DNA from: Bradyrhizobium oropedii
Lineage (GTDB): Bacteria > Pseudomonadota > Alphaproteobacteria > Rhizobiales > Xanthobacteraceae
Assembly (NCBI RefSeq): GCF_020889685.1
Contig: NZ_JACMYO010000034.1
Location: 1 to 54,667 of the forward strand
Direction: 5' to 3'
Length of the DNA stretch: 54,667 nucleotides
Part shown: in pieces, positions 1 to 8,122 of the stretch
How positions within the stretch are numbered: position 1 is the first letter of the stretch
Layout: the number at the start of each line of letters is the position of its first letter
The notes under the pieces: generated by a model
Seen by the model: the letters and a program-made list of their open reading frames with translations, nothing else
Databases searched by the model: none
Told to the model about the DNA's origin: nothing
Position numbers and translations under genes: made by a program

Positions 1-40
1 TCTCCGCAAACGCAGTGATCATCGCATACGCGGCGATGGC

Positions 41-84
41 CCCTCACCCCAACCCTCTCCCCGTAAGAACGGGGAGAGGGGGCG
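41..84. repeat. Intergenic palindrome (CCCTCTCCCC type)
   Basis: An inverted repeat, CCCTCTCCCC then GTAAGAAC then GGGGAGAGGG, occupies about 53-80. The same palindrome type recurs at 4832-4859. It lies just past the 3' end of the minus-strand gene at 121 and could act as a bidirectional stem-loop end. The first 40 bases of the window show nothing else I can support. Confidence 0.7.
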
Positions 85-120
85 CAGTGGCGTCGCTCTT
101 CGACTCAATCTCATCGCGCT

Positions 121-1464
121 TTAGGATTTCGCCGCTGACGGGTGCGCCGGCCGATAGGCCGAGGCATCGGTCGTGAACTCGGCGTGGCCATAGTCCTTCA
201 ACAGGTTCTCAATTCGCCTGACCAGGCGCCGGTCCGCGACCTCGCGCAAACCGGGAATGCGGGATGCCAGCCGGTAGAATGCAAGCCGGGTGAACAGGAA
301 GATTCCGACCAATGCCGTGAGGGCGCGATCCCTCGCCGTGATCGGCACGCCGATCGATGCGGCCCTGGCCTTGTCGCCATTCAGGAAGGCGTTCAGGAAG
401 AACGACTTCGCGAAGCTGCGTTCGAAGGCTTCGAACAGGCGGCTGCCGAAGGACTCATCCGATCGCAAGGTCGCCGTCATCGTGGCCCGGACCAGTTCGC
501 CGCAGGTCTTGTCGTCGTAGCCCGCCCGCAGCGTCGCGGACCGCAACAGCATGAGATCGACAATTCCTTGCGGCGTATCGGCGAGCAGCTCCTCCGGCAG
601 GCCGAGCAGGAAGCAGCGGTAGCGTGCCAGCTCGACACGGGCCCGCTCCTCCGCCGTGAACGCCGTGCGGCCTTCGGCCAGCACCTTCTGCGCCAGCAGG
701 AAAATCGGGATCAGCCCGGCGGGCATCTGGTCGACCTGCGGAATCGGGATGCCGTAGACCGAAATGTCCCAATTGTCGGCGCGGCGCATCACGTTGGCGC
801 GCACCATCGAATGCATCAGCCGCACCATCGCGGCCGCCTTGAAGCCCGGCCCGAAACGCCCGAGCGCACCTGGCAGCACTGACGTTGCGAAGAACGTCGC
901 GGTTTCCTTGACGCGCCGCGCCGACGTGCCGCTCGACAAGGCGTGGGTGATCGCCATCGGCAGCGCCGCGTATTTGTTCATGAAGGTCGCGAGAAACGCA
1001 CCGCGGATGATGAAGGGGCTCAGATTGGCGGCGCCGTTGCGATCGATCCGGGCGCCTTCCTCGACCAGCTTCATGTCGAGCCAGGCGGGCGTGCGCTCCA
1101 TGTCGCGGATCAGCGCGATCAGTTCGGCCGGCGCATCGGCGACCGTCTCAACGCCCGCGTCGCTCGCCTGAACCAGCATGGTGACCAGCCGGCGGAAGCC
1201 GTATTCGCGCATCAGTGCCGCATAAGCATCGGCGGGCGGATCGCCCATCATGGTGTAGCTGCGGATGAACGCGATGCGGTCGGGATCGGCGAGCAGCGCC
1301 GCGCGGGCGGCGGCGAACTTGCCGGGGAGGACGCTCGGCGTGCCGGCATCGGCGGCAAATCGCTCCGGGACGATGGCGAAATCGACCTTGCCGTAAATCC
1401 CGGGGGTTCTCTCTCTTTGCGCGGCCACGTTGCTGCGCAGCTTTTCCAGCGTTCCGGCCTGCAT
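121..1464 (-). CDS. MpaB/Lcp-family haem oxygenase (DUF2236)
   Basis: A 447-residue protein of the DUF2236 oxygenase family, which includes the rubber oxygenase Lcp and fungal MpaB; known members use haem b to cleave or oxidise prenyl-type substrates. The sequence shows RVKET at residues 184-188 and a histidine at 218 (LMHSM). This reproduces the R-x3-T ... H spacing of Lcp (R, +4 T, +34 H), so haem ligation is likely intact. No signal peptide is obvious, so it is probably cytoplasmic or membrane-associated. The start follows GGGAGAG. It diverges from a TetR gene across two operator-like sites, suggesting substrate-inducible control. The substrate is unknown; rubber cleavage should not be assumed. 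Confidence 0.85.
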   Translation of the reverse strand: MQAGTLEKLRSNVAAQRERTPGIYGKVDFAIVPERFAADAGTPSVLPGKFAAARAALLADPDRIAFIRSYTMMGDPPADAYAALMREYGFRRLVTMLVQASDAGVETVADAPAELIALIRDMERTPAWLDMKLVEEGARIDRNGAANLSPFIIRGAFLATFMNKYAALPMAITHALSSGTSARRVKETATFFATSVLPGALGRFGPGFKAAAMVRLMHSMVRANVMRRADNWDISVYGIPIPQVDQMPAGLIPIFLLAQKVLAEGRTAFTAEERARVELARYRCFLLGLPEELLADTPQGIVDLMLLRSATLRAGYDDKTCGELVRATMTATLRSDESFGSRLFEAFERSFAKSFFLNAFLNGDKARAASIGVPITARDRALTALVGIFLFTRLAFYRLASRIPGLREVADRRLVRRIENLLKDYGHAEFTTDASAYRPAHPSAAKS

Positions 1465-1498
1465 AAGCGGCTCTCCCTGATTGTTGGCCGCAAATTTA

Positions 1499-1539
1499 TA
1501 TCAAACGATAGAAAATGCAATAATTAATATCGTGTGATA
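1499..1539. promoter_or_regulatory. Twin TetR-type operator between divergent genes
   Basis: Two matching sites, TATCAAACGATA at 1499-1510 and TATCGTGTGATA at 1528-1539, are each a TATC-N4-GATA palindrome with centres 29 bp apart, close to three helical turns. Extended by one base they also form arms of one larger inverted repeat (1498-1510 / 1528-1540). The AT-rich stretch lies between the starts of the MpaB gene (1464) and the TetR gene (1550), where a repressor would cover both promoters. Binding by the adjacent TetR protein is inferred. Confidence 0.6.
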
Positions 1540-1549
1540 TGATTTTTCG

Positions 1550-2224
1550 ATGAGCGCCCGAAACAGCCCCCTGCCGCCGCCGACGCGATCGGCCACGACC
1601 CCTTACAAGAAGGGTGACGAGACGCGCGTCCGCATCCTCAACGCCGCCCTCGCAGCGTTCGGCAACAGCGGCTTCGCAGGGGTGACGACCCGCCAGATCG
1701 CCGAGGACGCCGGTATCAACCTGCCCGCGCTCAACTATTATTTCGGCAACAAGGAAGGCCTGTATCTCGCCTGCGCGCATGAAATCCTGGCGCGCTACCG
1801 CGAGAGCATGGCAGCCGTCGGCGAGACCGCGTTGGCGGCGCTGGAGGGGCCGCCCGATCCGGGCGGCGCCCGGGAGCAGTTGAAGCTACTGCTGACGGCG
1901 CTGGCGCGATTCTTGCTCACATCCGCGAGCGATCAGAACCGTCTCTTCGTTCAACGCGAGCTGGCGGATCCCGGGCGGGCGTTCGAGGTTCTCTATGCCG
2001 GACTGTGGCGGCCGGGCATCGAGCTCGTGGCCAAGCTGATCATCGCAGCTTCCAAAGAGCAATTGACGACGGCGCAGGCGCGGGTCCGCGCCGTGATGAT
2101 GATTGCGGGCCTGACCGGCTTCCAGTCCGGCGCGCCGATCATCTCGCGGACGATGGGCAAAACGGCCTCGCTGACGATGGTGATCGAAGCGCTCGAAGCG
2201 CAGGTCGACGCGCTCGCGCGCTGA
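1550..2224 (+). CDS. TetR/AcrR-family transcriptional regulator
   Basis: A 224-residue regulator. The N-terminal helix-turn-helix spans about residues 25-75 and ends in the family hallmark LNYYFGNKEGLY. The C-terminal ligand-binding part resembles the CerR/DUF1956 type. The ATG lies 11 bases after the second TATC-N4-GATA site, so autorepression is likely. It diverges from the MpaB-type oxygenase, and the usual logic for such pairs is repression of both genes until a ligand binds. The ligand cannot be read from the sequence. Confidence 0.9.
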   Translation: MSARNSPLPPPTRSATTPYKKGDETRVRILNAALAAFGNSGFAGVTTRQIAEDAGINLPALNYYFGNKEGLYLACAHEILARYRESMAAVGETALAALEGPPDPGGAREQLKLLLTALARFLLTSASDQNRLFVQRELADPGRAFEVLYAGLWRPGIELVAKLIIAASKEQLTTAQARVRAVMMIAGLTGFQSGAPIISRTMGKTASLTMVIEALEAQVDALAR

Positions 2225-2302
2225 TTTGCGTTTCGGAGCCGCTTACCCCGGCAACAAATGCTGACGATCGTGGCCGCCGGTCGTTGCCTTGAGGGGTATC
2301 TG

Positions 2303-3496
2303 CTACGCGATGTCCTTCACGAAATCGGCGATCGCGTCCCTCCACTCGGCAGCATGTTCAGTGAGGGCGGATATCCGCAATGAACGCCCGTCGGCTCCGC
2401 GAGCGTCGACAGATCCGGTGTCGTATCGCTTCACCGAACCTCCGGCGAGCCGCGCGACAGCCGCAAGATATTTCTGAGCGGCGGGTTCACTTCCAGCGAG
2501 GCGAGCATCTGTCACGGCCTTAAGCAGCCAGATACTGCCCGTAGGTTCGATTGTCCCGGCGGAGAGCGTAGCGCCCTTGCCGCTTTGCCAGCGCAGAGAC
2601 AGGGATCTGGCAAACTCGGGCTCGATCCCCAACGGTTTGAGCGAGGTCAGAAAAGCACGAAGCCCCTCGGCTTGCCCCGGCTGGTGTTGATCGAGCTGAG
2701 CATAGAATTCAGGCTCCGAGGCAGTCACTCGTCTTGGGGAATCGAAACCCGCGTTTCCAGCCGTGGACGGTGGATCGATCCGGGTGCCCGTTCCGTCCGT
2801 CACCACGATGCCCCGTTCAATCAACACCGTTCTAAGTGGAATGCGTGGGACAACCAAAATGCCCCCGTCAATACCTTCCCAGAGCGAAAGGTCTAGTAAG
2901 GCCAATCCGGCGTGAACGCCGGCGTGCAATTGAAGATAGCCAGCGAGGGCTTCAACTCCCTCATGGATGCCATCGCTAATGACCAGAAGCATAAAGCGGC
3001 CGGACCGAAGACGCCGTGTGACCGCATCAACAAACAGCTCCTCGTCGAGGTCCGTCTGATCTTTGACCAATGCCCAAAGTGAGAAGGACGGCTCCTTTCG
3101 GGCATTTCGGACCGCTGCTTCCAGGTCCTCAAAATGCCAGCCCTTTACCGCGCGCGCATAGTCAAGAACCTGAGCGACGACTTCTCTGCGCGACTGTGGA
3201 TTTCTAATAAGCTTGCATTCGCCGAGTATCAGGCCGCCGTGTGGTGTCACCCACACATTGTCGATTGAACCTGCTTGTGTGACAAGTTCCGTGCAAACCG
3301 AAATCAATGGTCTGAAGGCAGGCTCGATTTCCTCCATCGGAATGACATCGGGGCGCTCGTGTACAAGTCGTTGAAGGAATTCCTCACGATGGCCGTCGTC
3401 GCGGCCGGGTTCGCCAAGCTTGAAATTTCTGAGCGCAATGATCGGCTGGCCAGCCTTATAGAGGATGGGGCTTCCGTGCTTTGATGATGGAGGCAT
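2303..3496 (-). CDS. Orphan RecB-type PD-(D/E)XK nuclease-like protein
   Basis: A 397-residue protein I cannot assign to a named family. Residues 79-113 contain D79 (SIDNVWV), E93-C-K95 in GLILGECK, and Q109-VLD-Y113. This D ... ExK ... QxxxY order is the hallmark of RecB/Cas4/AddB-like nucleases, so DNA cleavage is plausible. The C-terminal 250 residues show nothing familiar. I chose ATG 3496 because AAGG sits six bases upstream; a longer frame reaches 3544 but its extension is arginine-rich junk. Base composition looks lower in GC than the flanking genes, suggesting transfer. No methylase or helicase partner is nearby, so this is not a visible restriction system. Confidence 0.7.
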   Translation of the reverse strand: MPPSSKHGSPILYKAGQPIIALRNFKLGEPGRDDGHREEFLQRLVHERPDVIPMEEIEPAFRPLISVCTELVTQAGSIDNVWVTPHGGLILGECKLIRNPQSRREVVAQVLDYARAVKGWHFEDLEAAVRNARKEPSFSLWALVKDQTDLDEELFVDAVTRRLRSGRFMLLVISDGIHEGVEALAGYLQLHAGVHAGLALLDLSLWEGIDGGILVVPRIPLRTVLIERGIVVTDGTGTRIDPPSTAGNAGFDSPRRVTASEPEFYAQLDQHQPGQAEGLRAFLTSLKPLGIEPEFARSLSLRWQSGKGATLSAGTIEPTGSIWLLKAVTDARLAGSEPAAQKYLAAVARLAGGSVKRYDTGSVDARGADGRSLRISALTEHAAEWRDAIADFVKDIA

Positions 3497-3658
3497 AGGT
3501 AACCTTGGTGAAGGTCGCGCCCTGGAAGCGCGGCGGGAACGCACAACTGGATGAAGTCAATGTTCAGGAAACTGGTCCGCCAGCCGGCGAGCCCGCAAGC
3601 TAACCTTTAGTTGAAAATACGAGTCCCCTGAAAAATCCAAGGGACAAATGCGTCCGCC

Positions 3659-4063
3659 TTACGCCGGTACGATCACCTTGCCGATCGGCCACAGCGCGAT
3701 GCCGGCAAGCTTGAGATGCGCCCAGGCAAAGGGAATGCCGATGATGGTCACGGCAAGCAGGATCGCGGTGATCAGATGGCCGATCGCGAGCCACCAGCCG
3801 GCCAGAATGAACCAGATCAGATTGCCGATCACCCCGAGCGGTCCGGTGCCGATATCGGACATCCCGGTGACTTCATCGCGGCGCACCGCGCGCGACCCGA
3901 ACGGCAGCAGCGTGTAGACCGCGATGTTGAAGGCGGCGCGCGCCCACGGCAGTCCGATGATGGTGATCGCCATGATCACGGCGGCGATCAGCCAGCCGAA
4001 CGCCATCCACGCCCCGCCGATCAGGATCCAGAGAATGTTCAGGAGGATAGATACAGGCTGCAT
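3659..4063 (-). CDS. YccF-domain inner-membrane protein
   Basis: A 134-residue membrane protein made of two similar halves. The first half (about residues 5-55, ILIGGAWMAFGW ... TIIGLPWARAAFN) is echoed by the second (about 78-128, FILAGWWLAIGH ... TIIGIPFAWAHLK). This internal duplication defines the YccF family. Each half carries long hydrophobic segments, so roughly four membrane passes are expected. The function of YccF proteins is not established. The start at 4063 is the methionine that begins the conserved domain; the upstream in-frame extension is low-complexity. It diverges from the exported gene at 4168. Confidence 0.88.
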   Translation of the reverse strand: MQPVSILLNILWILIGGAWMAFGWLIAAVIMAITIIGLPWARAAFNIAVYTLLPFGSRAVRRDEVTGMSDIGTGPLGVIGNLIWFILAGWWLAIGHLITAILLAVTIIGIPFAWAHLKLAGIALWPIGKVIVPA

Positions 4064-4167
4064 GGCTGACACCTTCGCTCGGCGATCGATCGGCCTCAAT
4101 ATAGGCCGGCGGCCGGCGTCGCGGTAGGGTGCGGCCCGGCGCAAGGCGCCCTTGAGGGAGGACGACA

Positions 4168-4821
4168 ATGAGAAAAAGACGTGAGGTGAGGGTTCTTGCG
4201 GTTGGGATCGTGGCGGCGTTGGCATTTTCAGTGCAGGCCGCGCACAGCGAGGACGCCGTGCGCTTTGCGCCGCTCAAGGCCGAGGAGCTGTCGTCGGCGC
4301 AAAAGGCCTGGGCCGACATGATCAGCGCGCCGCCGCGCAATGCCAAATTCACCGCGCCGCCCTACCGCGCCTATATCCGCAACCCCGATCTGGCGCCAAA
4401 GCTGTCGAACCTGTCGGAATATCTGCGCTGGAATACCTCGCTGCCGGCAAGGCTCAGCGAAATGGCGATCCTGATCACCGCACGGCACTGGACCGCGCAG
4501 TACGAATGGTCCGCGCATTATCCGCTGGCGATGAAGGGCGGCCTCGATCCGAAGATCGCAGACGCCATCGCCAAGGGCACGCGGCCCGACGGCATGAAGG
4601 ATGACGAGACCGCGCTGTACGATCTCGGCATCGCGCTCTATCGCGACAAGAAGGTCAGCGACGCCGTCTACAAGGCCGCGCGGGAGAAATTCGGCGAACG
4701 CGGCATCACCGATATCATCGGCATCATGGGCTATTACGACATGGTCTCGATGATGCTGATCACGATGCAGGCAGCTCCCGCGAATAACGGCGTGCCGCCG
4801 TTGCCGGTGCTGGAGAAGTAG
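4168..4821 (+). CDS. Exported carboxymuconolactone decarboxylase-fold protein
   Basis: A 217-residue protein with a signal peptide at about residues 1-27 (basic MRKRR start, then a hydrophobic run ending AHSED). The body carries the AhpD/CMD-like helical segment LSEMAILITARHWTAQYEW. Members of this fold include decarboxylases and CxxC peroxidase partners, but no CxxC pair is visible here, so a thiol peroxidase role is unlikely. It is therefore probably a periplasmic CMD-like protein of unknown substrate. It stands alone and is followed by palindromic repeats. Confidence 0.82.
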   Translation: MRKRREVRVLAVGIVAALAFSVQAAHSEDAVRFAPLKAEELSSAQKAWADMISAPPRNAKFTAPPYRAYIRNPDLAPKLSNLSEYLRWNTSLPARLSEMAILITARHWTAQYEWSAHYPLAMKGGLDPKIADAIAKGTRPDGMKDDETALYDLGIALYRDKKVSDAVYKAAREKFGERGITDIIGIMGYYDMVSMMLITMQAAPANNGVPPLPVLEK

Positions 4822-4831
4822 GCGGACTTCT

Positions 4832-4975
4832 CCCTCTCCCCATTCTTACGGGGAGAGGGGCTATCTCCCGAGATTCGGTGACAGTTGGATTCGCGGAGGC
4901 TCCCCCTCACCCGGAACGCGTTCCGCTGCGCTGCATGCGTTCCGACCTCTCCCCGCAAGCGGGGCGAGGTGACAG
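4832..4975. repeat. Two intergenic palindromes
   Basis: CCCTCTCCCC-attctta-CGGGGAGAGGG lies at 4832-4859. A second mosaic palindrome, opening CTCCCCCTCACCCGGAACG and closing CTCCCCGCAAGCGGGG CGAGG, runs about 4901-4975. The first is the same type as 53-80. The block separates the convergent CMD-fold and GGDEF-EAL genes and probably serves both as a stem-loop end. Confidence 0.65.
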
Positions 4976-5005
4976 AGACCGCCTGTTTGAAGCGAACAGG
5001 TCTCT
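4974..5005 (-). terminator. Stem-loop at 3' end of GGDEF-EAL gene
   Basis: AGAGACC-gCCTGTT pairs with AACAGG-TCTCT around a short loop and overlaps the stop codon of the minus-strand gene. No T-tract follows, so this may be a transcript-stabilising hairpin rather than an intrinsic terminator. Confidence 0.3.
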
Positions 5006-6776
5006 ACCGCCGAAAACCGCTGGCGCGCGAATAGCCCTGGCGGCCGTCCTGGGCCGGGCGCGCCGCCAAGCTGGCGCGCGACTCGCTGGCGACCGGCGTC
5101 GCGGGCTTCAGGTCTTCGAGGAAGATCGGCTTGGCGAAGTAATAGCCCTGGGCATAGCGGATCTTGGTCGCCGCCTGCAGATAGGTGAGCTCCTCGTAGG
5201 ACTCGATGCCCTCGGCGATCACGGTCATGCCGAGCGCCTCGCTCAGCGACTCGATCGCGCGCAGGATACCCTGGCTGCGCGGCCGCTGATGGATGTCGGT
5301 GATGAACGAGCGGTCGATCTTGATCTCGTCGGCGGTGATGTCGGCGAGCGCAGACAGCGACGAATAGCCGATGCCGAAATCGTCGATCGAGATGCCGACG
5401 CCGATGCCGCGCAGGATCGGCACGATCTGGTCCTGGAAATGCGACCGGGTCACGAACGCGTCCTCGGTCACCTCGATCATGAATCGCTTCGGGAAGCCGG
5501 TCTCCTCGATCGCGCGGGCGAAGCGGCGCATGAATTCGACATTGCCGGCCTGCTTGGCCGCAACATTGATGCTGATCGTTGCGGTCGGGCCGAACGTGTC
5601 GTTGATCAGGTCGATCGACTTGACGATTTCCGCGAGCACCAGGAACGTCAGTTCGTCGATCAGGCCGAGCTCCACGGCGAGGTTGATGAAGGTGCCCGGC
5701 GCCTGGATCACGCCCTCGTCGTCGCGCAGCCGCACCAGCGCCTCGATGCCCTGGACCTCGTGGGTGCGGATATCGACCTTGGCCTGGAATGCGCAGCAGA
5801 AGCGCTTTTCCAGGATCGCCAGCCGCAACGACTGCTCGATCTTCATCCGCGCCAGCGCCTCGCGCTCCATGCTGTTGTCGAAGAACGCGGTCGAGCCCTT
5901 GCCGTTGTTCTTGACGCGGTACATCGCGATGTCGGCATTCTGGCGCAGCGCCTCGTAGCTCCTGCCGTGCATGGGGTAGAGGCTGACGCCGATCGAGGTC
6001 GAGGCGAAGATCTCGGATTCTTCGATGAAGAACGGCGCCTTCAGCCGCTCCTGCATGACATGGATGAATTCGGCAACCTCGTCATTGCCGCTGATCGGGT
6101 TCAGCAGCAGCAGGAATTCGTCGCCGGAGATCCGTGACAGGATATCGGTCTCGCGCAGCGCGTGGCCGAGCCGCTTGGACAGTTCGATCAGCAGCGCATC
6201 GCCGATCGCGTGGCCGTAATAGTCGTTGATGTGCTTGAAATTGTCGACGTCGAGGAAGGCGAGCGCAAAATGGCTTTGTGAATCGTCGCGGATCAGGCCG
6301 TTGACGCGATGCTCGATCACCCGGCGGGTCGGCAGGCCGGTCAGCTCGTCATAGTAGGCCGAACGGAACAGTTGGTCCTCGAATGCCTTCTGCTCGCTGA
6401 TATCGGTCGATGTCGAGATCAGGAGATTGCGGCCGGCGATCTGAACGGGCCGGTGCGAGGTGAGGAACACGTATTTGGATGCGCCGCAGGAGAGCACTTC
6501 CTCGAGCACCACCGGACGGCCGCTGCGCAGCAGGTCCAGATTGGCGGCATGGCGTTCGTCGACCGGCGACGGCTGGCTCGCGCTGGCGGCCAGCTGCAAC
6601 TGGCTGGCTGCCGCTTCGTTCACCAGGATGAACTGACCCTGCTCGTCCTGGACGGTCACGCCCGCCGGCAGCAGTTGGAGAAGATCGCGCAAGATGCGCA
6701 GTTCATTGCTGGAAATGTCGTCCTGGCTGGTCGCTGCCGCGCCCGCCTGAAAATCGTGTTTGGTGAAACTATGCAT
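5004..6776 (-). CDS. PAS-GGDEF-EAL cyclic-di-GMP signalling protein
   Basis: A 590-residue protein with a PAS-like sensor (about residues 25-140), a GGDEF domain (about 155-310) and an EAL domain (about 325-570). The cyclase motif is RISGDEF (SGDEF variant) preceded by RETD, a classic inhibitory I-site. The EAL domain keeps the residues needed for hydrolysis: EAL in GIEALVR, the N of ISINVAA, E of MIEVTE, DDFG in IDDFGIGYSSL, K of EIKIDRS, E of IAEGIES and Q of YAQGYY. It may therefore both make and degrade c-di-GMP, or the GGDEF may regulate the EAL. It has no clear membrane segment. The start at 6776 has AAGG upstream; an extension to 6953 lacks family character. Confidence 0.92.
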   Translation of the reverse strand: MHSFTKHDFQAGAAATSQDDISSNELRILRDLLQLLPAGVTVQDEQGQFILVNEAAASQLQLAASASQPSPVDERHAANLDLLRSGRPVVLEEVLSCGASKYVFLTSHRPVQIAGRNLLISTSTDISEQKAFEDQLFRSAYYDELTGLPTRRVIEHRVNGLIRDDSQSHFALAFLDVDNFKHINDYYGHAIGDALLIELSKRLGHALRETDILSRISGDEFLLLLNPISGNDEVAEFIHVMQERLKAPFFIEESEIFASTSIGVSLYPMHGRSYEALRQNADIAMYRVKNNGKGSTAFFDNSMEREALARMKIEQSLRLAILEKRFCCAFQAKVDIRTHEVQGIEALVRLRDDEGVIQAPGTFINLAVELGLIDELTFLVLAEIVKSIDLINDTFGPTATISINVAAKQAGNVEFMRRFARAIEETGFPKRFMIEVTEDAFVTRSHFQDQIVPILRGIGVGISIDDFGIGYSSLSALADITADEIKIDRSFITDIHQRPRSQGILRAIESLSEALGMTVIAEGIESYEELTYLQAATKIRYAQGYYFAKPIFLEDLKPATPVASESRASLAARPAQDGRQGYSRASGFRR

Positions 6777-6980
6777 GTGCCGACCTTGGCAAAGTCCGTT
6801 GTAGTTTTGGTTAAGCGGACTTGCGAAATGCCGTGACAGAATGAGACCCGGGCTGCTTTCGCAAGCCGTCGCGGCAATCGTCATTAACAGAGTATCAATG
6901 GTGGCTCCGGCCGCTGGTGAAAGCGATTGCAGAGCGCGCGGTTGCATCAACAAGTGCGGCTGTGCCGGAAAGTCGACTTA

Positions 6981-7943
6981 TCAACAGTTGGGAAGCTTGC
7001 ACTGCATGGTGCAGTGAACACCGGTCTTCAGGTAACTGATCTCGGTCTTGCCGTCGAACGGCCGCAGCGCCGACTTCAACAGCTTGGTGCCGAAGCCGGC
7101 TTCGCCGATGATCCCGACCACCGGTCCCTCGGTTTCGTCCCAGATCACGTTGAGACGTCCATCGTCCACCGTCCAGGACACTTGCAGGAGCCCGCGCGGC
7201 GAGGAGAAGGCGCCGTATTTTCCTGCGTTGGTTGCGAGCTCATGGAAGATCAGCGCGAGCGAGACGGCAAGCTTGGCGGGCAGGAACAGCTGCTCGCCGT
7301 TGAGGTTGAACCGCACATGGCCGTAAGGCCCGAGCTCCGAGCGCAGCAAATCCTTGATATCGCAGCCATAGCCATCGACCCGCGCGATCAGATCGTCGGT
7401 CGCCGAGAGCGCGCGGATGCGATGGTCGATGCGCTGCCAGACATCGGGCCGGTCCTGCAACGCCTGATGCAGCACGGCATGAATGGTCGAGGACTTGTTC
7501 TTCAGCCGGTGCTGCAACTCGTCGACCACGATCTTGCGGTACTGCTCCTCCTCGATCAGCCGTTTGGAGACTTCGCGCTGCTGCGCGACCAGGGAACGGT
7601 AGTGCTCGACGCCCCAGATCGCGATACCGCATACCACCCAGAAGATCATCAGGAGCGCAAAGCGCGCCGGATCGACGTGCGAACTGCTGAAGTTGAGGAG
7701 GACGCCGAGCAGGCCGCTTGCCAGCGCGGTTGCGATCCCGATCCGGAAGCCGCCAAGGGCGGTCGCGAAGAACACCGCCGGGAAATAGGGCGTGAAGAAC
7801 ACGTCCGGCCTGATCTGGGCGAGCCCGAAGCGCGCGACCGTGGCCAAAACGAGACAGAGCACGGCGAAGGCGACCGCAAGCAGCATCGATGGCTGGGAAT
7901 CACCCCGCCAACTCGCCCTGAAATCGTCGATCCATTTCGCCAT
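6981..7943 (-). CDS. HWE/HisKA_2-type membrane sensor histidine kinase
   Basis: A 320-residue kinase. Residues about 18-105 hold several hydrophobic segments of DUF4118 (KdpD-like) type. A short linker leads to the H-box DELQHRLKN, which carries the phospho-accepting histidine in HWE/HisKA_2 form. The ATP-binding domain includes FHELATNAGKYGA (N-box) and GFGTKLLKSAL. No cognate response regulator is adjacent, so it is an orphan kinase in this window. The start is the ATG at 7943 that precedes the transmembrane region; the longer frame upstream is low complexity. Confidence 0.88.
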   Translation of the reverse strand: MAKWIDDFRASWRGDSQPSMLLAVAFAVLCLVLATVARFGLAQIRPDVFFTPYFPAVFFATALGGFRIGIATALASGLLGVLLNFSSSHVDPARFALLMIFWVVCGIAIWGVEHYRSLVAQQREVSKRLIEEEQYRKIVVDELQHRLKNKSSTIHAVLHQALQDRPDVWQRIDHRIRALSATDDLIARVDGYGCDIKDLLRSELGPYGHVRFNLNGEQLFLPAKLAVSLALIFHELATNAGKYGAFSSPRGLLQVSWTVDDGRLNVIWDETEGPVVGIIGEAGFGTKLLKSALRPFDGKTEISYLKTGVHCTMQCKLPNC

Positions 7944-8122
7944 CAGTCGTTCCAGTTCACGTGAACAGGCGCCCCAAAATAAGGCCGCTGCGACCGAAAA
8001 ACCGCAGTTGTGGCCTTCTGGCCACAGGCGGACCTCGCTGGCCGTTAACCGTGCCCATGCTTGCGTTGTCAGGAGTGGCTGGGGAATATCCGCAACATCA
8101 AAGGCTAAGTTGGGAGACCGGC

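Noticed and set aside
3497..3600. A minus-strand stretch reading FPPRFQGATFTKVTYASII, resembling the end of another protein
   Set aside because: Too short to identify and without a start; it may be a gene remnant ahead of the nuclease gene but cannot be supported.
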